From assembly GCA_949450265.1 (NCBI GenBank), contig CASTMW010000056.1, positions 1-10,043 of the forward strand: DNA of 10,043 nt. The letters run 5' to 3'. This DNA is from an uncultured Eggerthellaceae bacterium (GTDB lineage Bacteria; Actinomycetota; Coriobacteriia; Coriobacteriales; Eggerthellaceae). A program made the position numbers and the translations under genes. Of this stretch, positions 1 to 6,616 are shown piece after piece. Below the pieces are notes generated by a model. The model was not told where the DNA came from and made no database searches. It saw nothing but the letters and a program-made list of their open reading frames with translations. The number at the start of each line of letters is the position of its first letter. Positions within the stretch are counted from its first letter, which is position 1.

Positions 1-52
1 CCTACAACCCTCCGGTTAACAGCCGGATGCTCTGCCGTTGAGCTACCGAGGA
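1..52 (-). tRNA. tRNA-Asn (anticodon GTT), 3' part cut off by window edge
   Basis: Read on the minus strand from 52, the sequence folds as a tRNA 5' portion. It has a 7-base acceptor strand TCCTCGG, TA, a D arm GCTC...GAGC, and a perfect 5-bp anticodon stem TCCGG/CCGGA enclosing the loop CTGTTAA with anticodon GTT (asparagine). The variable region and the start of the T arm follow, and the window ends before the T loop and the 3' acceptor strand. Its own promoter lies just upstream (83-110). The identity follows directly from the anticodon, and only the 3' end is unseen. Confidence 0.95.
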
Positions 53-60
53 ATATATGT

Positions 61-77
61 GCCGCCGAAGCGACGGC
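61..77 (-). other. Hairpin in the tRNA-Asn 5' leader
   Basis: On the minus strand GCCGTCG pairs with CGGCGGC (7 pairs, one G-U) around a 3-base CTT loop. The predicted transcription start from the -10 box at 83-88 falls at about 76-77, so the hairpin would sit at the very 5' end of the tRNA precursor, 8 bases before the mature tRNA. It lacks a following U tract and is therefore not a good terminator. A role in precursor stability or processing is only a guess. Confidence 0.45.
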
Positions 78-82
78 TATCT

Positions 83-110
83 ATTATAGCCGAACGGGCT
101 GCGCGCGCAA
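83..110 (-). promoter_or_regulatory. Promoter of tRNA-Asn
   Basis: The minus strand carries a perfect -10 hexamer TATAAT (83-88) and a -35-like TTGCGC (105-110) separated by 16 bases. The -10 box is 30 bases upstream of the mature tRNA 5' end, so a leader of about 25 nt would be removed by RNase P. The consensus -10 in a GC-rich setting and the fitting distance make this convincing. The -35 is weaker (3 of 6). Confidence 0.75.
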
Positions 111-162
111 GAGCCATTGACCACATTCTTGCCAGACCGCGGCACACCGTTCGACGAGAAAG

Positions 163-1665
163 CTAATCCTCCAGGTAATCCTTCAGCTTGCTGGAACGGG
201 ACGGATGGCGCAACTTCGCCAGCGTTTTGCTCTCGATCTGACGGATGCGCTCGCGCGTCACGCCGAACTCGCGACCCACTTCCTCAAGCGTGCGTGGATG
301 CCCGTCTTCCAGCCCGAATCGCAGCGCGATCACCTTGCGCTCGCGCTCGGCCAAACCATCGAGCACCTTGCCCAACTGCTCCTGCAGCATGCTGAAGCTC
401 GCAGCATCGGGAGGCACCACCGCTGCATCATCTTCGATGAAATCACCCAGCTGCGAATCCTCTTCTTCTCCGATGGGTGTTTCCAGACTGACCGGCTCTT
501 GCGATATCTTCTGGATCTCGCGCACGCGCTCGGCCGGAAGACCCATCTCTTCGCCGATCTCCTCCGGCGTTGGTTCGCGCCCCAAGCTCTGCAACAGCTG
601 ACGCTGGATGCGCACCAGCTTGTTGATGGTCTCCACCATATGCACAGGAATGCGGATGGTGCGCGCCTGATCGGCGATAGCGCGCGTGATGGCCTGACGG
701 ATCCACCACGTGGCGTATGTGGAGAACTTGAAACCCTTGGTGTAGTCGAACTTCTCCACCGCACGGATGAGGCCCAGATTGCCTTCCTGGATCAAGTCAA
801 GGAACAGCATGCCGCGCCCCACATAGCGCTTCGCGATGGAAACGACCAAGCGCAGGTTCGCTTCGATCAAGGCCTGCTTCGCATCGAAGCCGACCTGTTC
901 CACGCGCGTGAGACGACGCTTGTCGCGCCGATTGATCTCTACCCCATCAGCCTGCGCCTTCTCCAGCTCTTCGCTGGCTGCAATGCCGGCCTCTATCTTC
1001 ATGGCAAGGTCGATCTCTTCGGCAGCCGTCAACAGCGGCACCTTGCCGATCTCCTTCAGATACATGCGCACCGGATCCCCGGTCAACATGGTGACCGACG
1101 CCTCAGCATTGCGCTTGCTCGTCTTGGCCTTCGAACGCGCCGACGTTACCTTGGGCAACTGCACGTCAACGGTGGCCTTCAACTCTTCTTCGGGAATGCC
1201 TTCGAGCAATTCCTCATCGGATTCGGTTTCCGCCGTATCGGCATCGGATGCGGTGATAGCATCGTCGGCAGGAGCTTCCATATCCTCCACGTCGGTGTCC
1301 TCCACGACGATGACCGTTTCTTCAAGAGCCACTGGTTCGGCCGGTGCCTTCTTCTTCGCAGCTGCTTTGGGCTTGCCGGCAGCCTTCGCTGCAGGTTCTG
1401 CCTTCTTCGCAGCTGCTTTTTTGGTAACAGGCTTTGCCGCTGAGGCGGTCTTGGTAGCCTTCGTGGCCGAGCACGCCTTCGTAGCTGAAGATGCCTTCGT
1501 TGGCGCCTTGGCAGCGTCCTTGGTCGTACTCTTGCTGGTCGACTTCCGCGCGGTGGACTTCGCCGCTTGCTTTGTGGGTTCCGTTTTCGCTTTGGATGTC
1601 TTGGTGGGGCTCTTCTTGGTCTGCGTTTTCGCCTTATCCTGGGCTTGCTTTGAGACGTTAGCCAC
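163..1665 (-). CDS. rpoD: RNA polymerase primary sigma factor RpoD (SigA/sigma-70)
   Basis: Primary (group 1) sigma factor, 500 aa, which directs RNA polymerase to housekeeping promoters. Residues 1-110 are a low-complexity, very basic K/A/T/S tail, and 111-163 are strongly acidic. The conserved part follows: region 1.2 (about 190-227, GDPVRMYLKEIGKVPLL), region 2 (about 268-340, with LRLVVSIAKRY, DLIQEGNLGLIRAVEKFDY and the -10-recognising STYATWWIRQAI), region 3 (about 348-425) and region 4 (about 437-490). The helix-turn-helix at 457-483 ends in VTRERIRQIESKTLAKLRHP. The start is GTG at 1665, preceded by AAAGGA with 7 bases spacing. The gene has its own promoter at 1706-1734, 102 bases after priA ends. 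The basic-then-acidic N-terminus is typical of actinobacterial primary sigma factors (such as mycobacterial SigA). No terminator is visible between its stop and tRNA-Asn. Identity is certain from regions 2 and 4. Confidence 0.98.
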   Translation of the reverse strand: MANVSKQAQDKAKTQTKKSPTKTSKAKTEPTKQAAKSTARKSTSKSTTKDAAKAPTKASSATKACSATKATKTASAAKPVTKKAAAKKAEPAAKAAGKPKAAAKKKAPAEPVALEETVIVVEDTDVEDMEAPADDAITASDADTAETESDEELLEGIPEEELKATVDVQLPKVTSARSKAKTSKRNAEASVTMLTGDPVRMYLKEIGKVPLLTAAEEIDLAMKIEAGIAASEELEKAQADGVEINRRDKRRLTRVEQVGFDAKQALIEANLRLVVSIAKRYVGRGMLFLDLIQEGNLGLIRAVEKFDYTKGFKFSTYATWWIRQAITRAIADQARTIRIPVHMVETINKLVRIQRQLLQSLGREPTPEEIGEEMGLPAERVREIQKISQEPVSLETPIGEEEDSQLGDFIEDDAAVVPPDAASFSMLQEQLGKVLDGLAERERKVIALRFGLEDGHPRTLEEVGREFGVTRERIRQIESKTLAKLRHPSRSSKLKDYLED

Positions 1666-1705
1666 GCGACATTCCTTTCAGATGAGCGCAAATATGCGAA
1701 CAGCT

Positions 1706-1734
1706 AGAATACTAAAATCCTACGAAGAAATCAA
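1706..1734 (-). promoter_or_regulatory. Promoter of rpoD
   Basis: The minus strand shows -35 TTGATT (1729-1734), exactly 17 bases of spacer, and -10 TATTCT (1706-1711), each matching the sigma-70 consensus at 4 of 6 positions. It lies in an AT-rich island between priA and rpoD, with a predicted start near 1700 and a leader of about 35 nt. The rpoD Shine-Dalgarno AAAGGA is at 1673-1678. If it is used, RpoD would be made by itself (autoregulatory input), independently of the riboswitch-controlled metK-priA message. Confidence 0.7.
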
Positions 1735-1767
1735 TGCTTTTCAGTCATCGTTTCGTCCGATGCTCCA

Positions 1768-4056
1768 TCACAGCAGATCGACCGGGTCGATATCCAGCGC
1801 CACGTTCACGGATGCGTTGACCTTGCGACCGACGAAGACATCTCGCAGCGCCGCTGCTATATCAAGGTGCGGCTCCCCTTTCACAACGATATGCCATCGG
1901 AAGTTACCCCGCACGCGCGCGATAACGCACGGTGTTGCCGCCAGCACCTTCCAGGTCGGCCCCTGCGATGCCAAGTGATCGCGCATCTGCTTGTACAAGC
2001 GCTCCGCTTCCGCGCGCACCGCACCCTCATCCTTGCCCCACGCAAGGATGTTGGCCATGCGAACGAAGGGCGGATACCCCAAGATGCGGCGTTTCTCCAG
2101 CTCGGGCCTCAGGAACGCCTCGCGATCGTAGGCCGCCGCCGCCCGGATGGCGATCGAATCCGCTTCGTAGGTCTGGACGAACACCCGACCGGGCAGCGCC
2201 CCGCGACCCGCACGTCCCGCCACCTGTTCGATGAGGTCGAAGGTGCGCTCGGGCGCCCGGTAGTCGGGCAGATGCAGCTGGGTGTCAGCGTTTATCACCC
2301 CTACCAGTGTCACATCGTCGAAGTCGAGGCCCTTTGCGATCATCTGCGTGCCCAGCAAGACCGCGCGCGGTGCCGCAGCGAAGCTCTCCAGCAGCCGCTG
2401 ATGAGCGCCTTTTGCGGCTGTGGTATCGGCATCCATGCGAACCACCGGGATCTCAGCCTCAACGCCCAATTCAGCATCAAGGAGCGCCCGCAGCTCCGCT
2501 TCCACGCGCTGAGTGCCAGCTCCGAACCGTTTCAGATAAGGGCTGTCACATTCCGGGCAGGTGGCAGGAGCCGCCACGGTATAGCCGCAATGGTGGCAGA
2601 CCAGCTTATTGCCGCGTTCGTGGAACGTGAGCGAGGTCGAGCAGTTGACGCATTCGGGCACGAAGCCGCAATCACGGCACAGCAAGAAGCTGGCGAAGCC
2701 GCGTTGGTTCAACAGCAACACTGCCTTGTGCCCTGCTTCCAACTCTTCGGTCAATGCGCGCCTCAGGCGTCCCGAGAACATGGAGCGGCTGCCAGAGGCG
2801 AATTCGGCCGCCATGTCTATCACATCCACCTTCGGCAAGGGCGATCCGTTCGCACGGGTGGGCATGGACACGAAGCTCCAATCGGGGCGCGTGCGCGCAC
2901 CATAGAGCGCTTCGATGGATGGGGTGGCAGAGCCCAGTACCAGCGTGCCGCCCGTCTGCCGCATCATCCAAGCCGCCACATCGCGCGAGACGTAGCGCGG
3001 GGCGCTCTCCTGCTTGTAGGTGGTCTCATGCTCTTCGTCGATGACGACGAGGCCCACGTTCTCCAGCGGCGTGAACAAGGCGCTGCGCGCGCCCACGACC
3101 ACCCGAGCCTGCCCCTCACGGATCAGGTCCCACTGGTCATAGCGCTCACCCATGCTCATGCGCGAGTGCATCACCGCCACCGTATCGCCGAAACGCGAGC
3201 GGAAGCGTGCCACCGTCTGCGGCGTCAGGGATATCTCGGGCACCAGCACGATCGCCGTGCGGCCCCGCGCAAGCTCTGCCTCGATAGCGCGCAGGTACAC
3301 CTCGGTCTTGCCCGACCCCGTTACCCCATCGACCACGACCACGCTGCCATCAGCACGATACTGCGCGGCCTCTATGGCATCCAACGCCTCAGCCTGGCAT
3401 GCCGTGAGCGAGGCTGGACGCTGATAGGCATGCTGCACCCGAGCCGCCGGAGTGCTGCCGTCCCCGCGCATGCGACGGCGATGCTCCACGCGCACGACGT
3501 CCTTCTTCGCCAGCGCCGCCACCGCGCCCGATACCGCACCGTATTCCAGCGTCAGCTCGGCCATGCGCACATCCCCCTGCCGCACCGCCTCCATCACCGC
3601 ACGCTGCTTCGCTGCGTTCTTGCGCACCTGATAGCGGTTCAGCTCAGGCCCGGCCACCACCCATCGATCGTCCACTTCCCCGATGGTCGGCTGCGTGAGC
3701 TTCCAGCCCCCGAAGCGATCGCGCACCATGCGCGGCACCCCACCAGGGGGCGTGAACAGCCGAATGCAGGCCGAAAGCGGCGCCACGTAGCGCTCTGCTA
3801 AGAAGACCGCGCAGCGAGCGCCCATCTCATTGAAGTATGGCTTGGAGAGCACCTGTTCGATGGGCTTGAGCGCCCGATCGCTTCGGGCTTCATCTTCCAG
3901 ACCCATGACGAACCCGACCGCCTTGCGGCCGCCGAACGGCACCTGCACCGCGCACCCTATCCGCACCTGTTCAGCAAGCTGTGGCGGAACCTCATAGGTA
4001 TAGGGAGCGTCGAGCGCTTGCGTGGGAATGTCTAGGACGACCTGAGCCGATCGCAC
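1768..4056 (-). CDS. priA: Primosomal protein N' / replication restart helicase PriA
   Basis: PriA, a superfamily 2 3'-5' DNA helicase that recognises stalled forks and reloads the replisome. It is 762 aa from the GTG at 4056. The N-terminal DNA-binding domain (about 5-105) starts with VVLDIPTQALDAPYTYEVP, the usual PriA opening. The helicase core has Walker A GVTGSGKT (244-251), a DEEH box (340-343), motif III GSATPS (375-380), GTQMIAKGLDF (569-579) and QVAGRAGR (611-618). Eight cysteines for the two zinc sites are at 460, 463, 469, 472, 487, 490, 500 and 503. All ATPase motifs are intact, unlike the degenerate PriA of many actinobacteria. The frame is open further upstream into metK, but that part has no PriA similarity. 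GTG 4056 has GGAG at 4063-4066 and lies 19 bases after the metK stop, indicating co-transcription with metK. The stop is TGA at 1768-1770. Confidence 0.96.
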   Translation of the reverse strand: MRSAQVVLDIPTQALDAPYTYEVPPQLAEQVRIGCAVQVPFGGRKAVGFVMGLEDEARSDRALKPIEQVLSKPYFNEMGARCAVFLAERYVAPLSACIRLFTPPGGVPRMVRDRFGGWKLTQPTIGEVDDRWVVAGPELNRYQVRKNAAKQRAVMEAVRQGDVRMAELTLEYGAVSGAVAALAKKDVVRVEHRRRMRGDGSTPAARVQHAYQRPASLTACQAEALDAIEAAQYRADGSVVVVDGVTGSGKTEVYLRAIEAELARGRTAIVLVPEISLTPQTVARFRSRFGDTVAVMHSRMSMGERYDQWDLIREGQARVVVGARSALFTPLENVGLVVIDEEHETTYKQESAPRYVSRDVAAWMMRQTGGTLVLGSATPSIEALYGARTRPDWSFVSMPTRANGSPLPKVDVIDMAAEFASGSRSMFSGRLRRALTEELEAGHKAVLLLNQRGFASFLLCRDCGFVPECVNCSTSLTFHERGNKLVCHHCGYTVAAPATCPECDSPYLKRFGAGTQRVEAELRALLDAELGVEAEIPVVRMDADTTAAKGAHQRLLESFAAAPRAVLLGTQMIAKGLDFDDVTLVGVINADTQLHLPDYRAPERTFDLIEQVAGRAGRGALPGRVFVQTYEADSIAIRAAAAYDREAFLRPELEKRRILGYPPFVRMANILAWGKDEGAVRAEAERLYKQMRDHLASQGPTWKVLAATPCVIARVRGNFRWHIVVKGEPHLDIAAALRDVFVGRKVNASVNVALDIDPVDLL

Positions 4057-4062
4057 AACCTG

Positions 4063-4066
4063 CTCC
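4063..4066 (-). promoter_or_regulatory. Shine-Dalgarno site that fixes the priA start
   Basis: GGAG on the minus strand, 6 bases before the GTG at 4056. The first residues after this start (VRSAQVVLDIPTQ) are where PriA homology begins. Longer starts would lie inside metK and add about 60 residues unlike the family. Confidence 0.7.
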
Positions 4067-4075
4067 GAACGGGCA

Positions 4076-5344
4076 TCACACGAGGCCGCACGCAGTGCGC
4101 AACGCCTCAGCCTTATCGGTGGCCTCCCATGTGAATTCAGGAAGCTCGCGACCGAAATGCCCGTACGCGGCCGTCTTGCGATAGATGGGACGACGCAAGT
4201 CCAGCGCGTCGATGATGGCGCCCGGGCGCAGGTCGAACACATCCTTCACGGCGTGCTCGATATCGGCCACAGGAACATGGTTCGTGCCGAACGTGTCCAC
4301 CATGATGGAGACCGGCTGCGCCACGCCGATGGCGTAGGCTATCTGTACCTCGCACCGGTCCGCCAAGCCCGCTGCCACCACATTCTTCGCCACCCAACGG
4401 GCCGCATAAGCAGCGCTGCGGTCCACCTTCGTGCAGTCCTTACCACTGAAGGCGCCGCCGCCATGACGCCCCATGCCACCATAGGTATCAACGATGATCT
4501 TACGCCCCGTCAGGCCCGCATCGCCCATAGGGCCGCCGATGACGAAGCGACCAGTGGGATTCACGAATATCTCCGCATCGGCAGCAAGTTCGATACCCTC
4601 TTCCTCGAAGACGGGATTCACCACATTGTCGATGATAGCCTCGCGAATGGTGTCGGCATCCACCTCTTCAGAATGCTGGGTGCTGACCACCACCTTCTCC
4701 ACGTGCACCGGCTTGCCGTCCTCGTAGCGCACCGACACCTGTGTCTTGCCGTCAGGCCGCAGGAAATCCAGCGTGCCCCGCTTGCGCACATCGGTCAGGC
4801 GCTCGGCCAAACGGTGGGCAAGGTAGATGGGAAGCGGCATGAGGGTAGGCGTTTCGTTGACAGCATAGCCGAACACCATGCCTTGATCCCCCGCACCGAT
4901 GAGCTCATAGGGATCAGCCGAGCTGCCCATACCTTTCTGCACCTCGAAGGATTCGTCCACGCCCTGCGCGATATCGGGCGATTGCCCATGGATGGAGTTC
5001 ATCACGCCGCAGGTGCTGGCGTCGAACCCGTACTTCGCCCGGTTGTAACCGATGTCGTCCACCACTTCGCGCACGATGCTGGGCACGTCCACATACGCCT
5101 GCGTGCGTATCTCCCCAGTGACCATGATGGTGCCCGTGGTGGCAAGCGTCTCGCAAGCGCAGCGCACCTGGTTCACGTCGGCAGGGTGTCCATCAGGCGC
5201 CACGTACCCGGCCTTCTGCAGCTCGATCTCCTTGCTCAAGATGGCATCCAAGATGGCATCGCTGATCTGGTCGCACAGCTTGTCGGGATGCCCCTCTGTT
5301 ACCGATTCGGATGTGAACACGTACGAATTCGCCACGTCGGCCAT
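4076..5344 (-). CDS. metK: S-adenosylmethionine synthetase (methionine adenosyltransferase)
   Basis: MetK makes SAM from methionine and ATP, releasing phosphate and pyrophosphate, and acts as a cytosolic tetramer needing Mg2+ and K+. The protein is 422 aa, slightly longer than the usual 380-400. Visible signatures are the N-terminal SVTEGHPDKLCDQISDAILD (14-33), the ATP-binding hexapeptide in GAGDQGMVFGYA (150-161), the glycine-rich loop GGGAFSGKDCTKVDRS (295-310) and YGHFGRE (394-400). ATG at 5344 is preceded by AAGGAGG with 4-5 bases spacing. That Shine-Dalgarno sequence forms part of the closing helix of a SAM-clan riboswitch (5352-5446), so translation should fall when SAM is high. priA follows 19 bases after the TGA stop, on the same strand with no terminator between. 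Function is certain. Confidence 0.98.
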   Translation of the reverse strand: MADVANSYVFTSESVTEGHPDKLCDQISDAILDAILSKEIELQKAGYVAPDGHPADVNQVRCACETLATTGTIMVTGEIRTQAYVDVPSIVREVVDDIGYNRAKYGFDASTCGVMNSIHGQSPDIAQGVDESFEVQKGMGSSADPYELIGAGDQGMVFGYAVNETPTLMPLPIYLAHRLAERLTDVRKRGTLDFLRPDGKTQVSVRYEDGKPVHVEKVVVSTQHSEEVDADTIREAIIDNVVNPVFEEEGIELAADAEIFVNPTGRFVIGGPMGDAGLTGRKIIVDTYGGMGRHGGGAFSGKDCTKVDRSAAYAARWVAKNVVAAGLADRCEVQIAYAIGVAQPVSIMVDTFGTNHVPVADIEHAVKDVFDLRPGAIIDALDLRRPIYRKTAAYGHFGRELPEFTWEATDKAEALRTACGLV

Positions 5345-5351
5345 CGTTCCT

Positions 5352-5446
5352 CCTTCATCGCTGTTGGCATTACCACCTTGCGACCGAAGCCGCAGGTTGG
5401 TGCCGAGGTCTTAAGGCCAACCCCCTCGCTCGGCTCTTGATAATGG
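5352..5446 (-). ncRNA. SAM riboswitch (SAM-I/SAM-IV clan), translational type, in the metK leader
   Basis: The leader contains the clan's conserved blocks in order: TTATCAAGAG (5432-5441), GAGGG...TTGGCC, GACCTCGGCACC, AAGGTGGTAAT and GATGAAGG just before metK. Helices that can be drawn on the minus strand are: P1, CCATTATC (5439-5446) with GATGAAGG (5352-5359), with one A-A mismatch and one G-U; P2, GCCGAG (5429-5434) with CTCGGC (5402-5407), 6 perfect pairs; P3, TGCGGC/GTCGCA closed by a TTCG loop (5385-5388), extended by ACC/GGT across a bulged A; and a pseudoknot between the P2 loop GTTGGC (5416-5421) and GCCAAC (5363-5368), 6 perfect pairs. No P4 and no clear P2 kink-turn are seen, so classic SAM-I fits less well than SAM-IV or the SAM-I/IV variant. 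There is no terminator. The 3' strand of P1 contains the AAGG of the metK Shine-Dalgarno, which implies SAM-dependent translation block. Confidence 0.88.
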
Positions 5447-5483
5447 ATCACAGACGCATGGCCTGCGGCATTTCTTCGATGTG

Positions 5484-5516
5484 AAAAAGCGGCAGGCGCC
5501 CTGATGCGCCCGCCGC
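5484..5516 (-). terminator. Rho-independent terminator of tRNA-Ala
   Basis: On the minus strand an 11-bp GC stem (GCGGCGGGCGC with GCGCCTGCCGC, one G-U) with a 6-base loop is followed by TTTTT (5484-5488). The single non-Watson-Crick pair is a G-U on this strand but an A-C mismatch on the other, so the hairpin is oriented for minus-strand transcription. It begins 8 bases after the tRNA CCA end and separates the tRNA from the metK riboswitch. Confidence 0.88.
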
Positions 5517-5524
5517 TGACACTG

Positions 5525-5600
5525 TGGTGGAGCATAGGGGGATCGAACCCCTGACCTCATGGCTGCCAGCCATGCGCTCTCCCAGCTGAGCTAATGCCCC
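5525..5600 (-). tRNA. tRNA-Ala (anticodon GGC), CCA encoded
   Basis: Full cloverleaf on the minus strand. Acceptor GGGGCAT (5594-5600) pairs with ATGCTCC (5529-5535, one G-U). The D arm is GCTC/GAGC, and the anticodon stem CATGG/CCATG encloses a loop with GGC, specifying alanine. The T arm AGGGG/CCCCT carries TTCGATC. The discriminator A and CCA (5525-5527) are genome-encoded. It has its own promoter and terminator and thus forms a single-gene unit between mrp and metK. Confidence 0.97.
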
Positions 5601-5616
5601 GAAAAATGCGTTGCTT

Positions 5617-5644
5617 ACTATACCACACTCCGAAGATTTGCCAA
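5617..5644 (-). promoter_or_regulatory. Promoter of tRNA-Ala
   Basis: The minus strand has -35 TTGGCA (5639-5644), a 16-base spacer and -10 TATAGT (5617-5622), each 5 of 6 to consensus. The predicted start is near 5610, about 10 bases before the mature 5' end. An 8-base inverted repeat (5630-5637 and 5651-5658) brackets the -35 box. Confidence 0.8.
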
Positions 5645-5658
5645 TACCTTATCTTCGG
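5630..5658. repeat. Inverted repeat around the tRNA-Ala -35 box
   Basis: Perfect 8-base arms CCGAAGAT and ATCTTCGG are separated by 13 bases that contain the -35 hexamer. As RNA from mrp (minus strand) it could form a hairpin 86 bases after the mrp stop, but no U run follows, so a terminator role is weak. As DNA the symmetry around a -35 box could be a repressor operator. Neither role is proven. Confidence 0.5.
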
Positions 5659-5743
5659 CATGACCGGTCAACACGAGCACCAGCGCCCGCGACGGCGGAT
5701 AAGCAGCCCCATCGCAGAACTGCTGCTCGAAGACCACGCTACC

Positions 5744-6601
5744 CTACGCCTGCTCGATCTGCTCGATGATAGGAGCCAGCGCGCCTTCCACATCGTATTG
5801 CTCGATGGCACCCGTATCCACGAGGGCAGCGAAGCGCGGATCCATCGGCAAGGTGGCCACTGCGGGAATGCCATACTTCTCCGCCACCTGCGCCCCTTGA
5901 GGCTCACCGAAGATATGATGGCGCTTATCGCATTCATCGCACTTGAAATACGCCATGTTCTCCACAAGGCCGATCACGGGCACGTTCAGATTATGCGCAA
6001 GGTTCACCGCCTTGCCCACGATGGCGCCCACCAGTTCCTGCGGCGCCGACACCGTGACGATCCCGTCGATGGGCAGCATCTGGAAGATGGTCAGGAATAC
6101 ATCGGAAGTGCCCGGCGGCATGTCGATCAGCATGATGTCGACATCACCCCAATTCACCTCTTGCCAGAACTGCATCAAAGCATTCGTGATGACCGGTCCA
6201 CGCCACGCAACGGGCGTATCCTCGCCGGGTAAGAGCAGGTTCACCGACATCACCTCGATACCAGAGGGCGTGGTGACCGGATTCATGCCATCCTCATCGA
6301 CCACCGGACGCGCCACCGCACCGAACGCCTTCGGGATCGAAGGGCCGGTCACATCGGCATCCAGGATGGCAACGCGCTTGCCCTGCTTCGCGAATTCGCT
6401 GGCCAGCAGGCTGGTGACCAGCGATTTACCAACGCCACCCTTGCCCGACACCACGGCGATGACCTTCTTGATATCGGAGCGATCGTTGGGCGTCGGCTTG
6501 CGCGGAGCTTCGTCGCTGCGCGCGCCGCATCCCGCTACCCCACAGCTCGAACAGGAGCCGCCGCAATCCTCCGGGGCGCCTTCGGGCTTCTTCTCGTCCA
6601 T
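5744..6601 (-). CDS. mrp: Mrp/NBP35-family Fe-S carrier P-loop ATPase
   Basis: Cytosolic SIMIBI/ParA-like ATPase of the Mrp (ApbC/Nbp35) family, which carries and transfers [4Fe-4S] clusters to target enzymes; 285 aa. The deviant Walker A GKGGVGKS is at 53-60, DADVTGPSIP at 81-90, and Walker B with switch II, DIMLIDMPPGTSD, at 155-167. The C-terminal CxxC (C221, C224) is the family's bridging cluster ligand pair. The N-terminal DUF59 domain of many bacterial Mrps is absent. Instead there is a short tail with C13, C17, C20 and C25 (CGGSCSSCGVAGC), resembling the extra cluster motif of Nbp35 and of anaerobe Mrps. ATG 6601 has tandem AAGG Shine-Dalgarno repeats at 6607-6615. A terminator-like hairpin ends one base before them, so expression may depend on read-through from the small gene upstream. 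The stop is TAG at 5744-5746. Confidence 0.95.
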   Translation of the reverse strand: MDEKKPEGAPEDCGGSCSSCGVAGCGARSDEAPRKPTPNDRSDIKKVIAVVSGKGGVGKSLVTSLLASEFAKQGKRVAILDADVTGPSIPKAFGAVARPVVDEDGMNPVTTPSGIEVMSVNLLLPGEDTPVAWRGPVITNALMQFWQEVNWGDVDIMLIDMPPGTSDVFLTIFQMLPIDGIVTVSAPQELVGAIVGKAVNLAHNLNVPVIGLVENMAYFKCDECDKRHHIFGEPQGAQVAEKYGIPAVATLPMDPRFAALVDTGAIEQYDVEGALAPIIEQIEQA

Positions 6602-6616
6602 CTTGTTCCTTCCTTC

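Noticed and set aside
205..1443. Plus-strand open frame opposite rpoD
   Set aside because: Antisense shadow of the sigma factor: low-complexity product and no start signal.
1867..3801. Very long open frame (644 codons) on the plus strand opposite priA
   Set aside because: GC-rich codon use on the real strand keeps the opposite frame open. The translation is rich in R, H and Q with no domain, and PriA motifs on the minus strand are unambiguous.
4057..4242. Upstream extension of priA into metK, adding 62 codons
   Set aside because: The added residues do not resemble PriA and overlap the conserved end of MetK. GTG 4056 has a fitting Shine-Dalgarno and starts where PriA homology starts.
4157..5440. 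Long plus-strand open frame opposite metK and its leader
   Set aside because: It is a mirror of metK with histidine/arginine-rich, motif-free translation and no ribosome site, and it runs into the riboswitch.
5345..5483. Classic SAM-I transcriptional riboswitch with terminator/antiterminator
   Set aside because: No stem followed by a U run lies between the aptamer and metK. P1 runs into the Shine-Dalgarno, so translational control fits and attenuation does not.
5618..5743. Frame stays open for 41 codons after the mrp TAG stop, suggesting read-through or a disrupted C-terminus
   Set aside because: Mrp already ends at a normal family length and the extension overlaps the tRNA-Ala promoter. 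An open stretch this short is expected by chance at this GC content.
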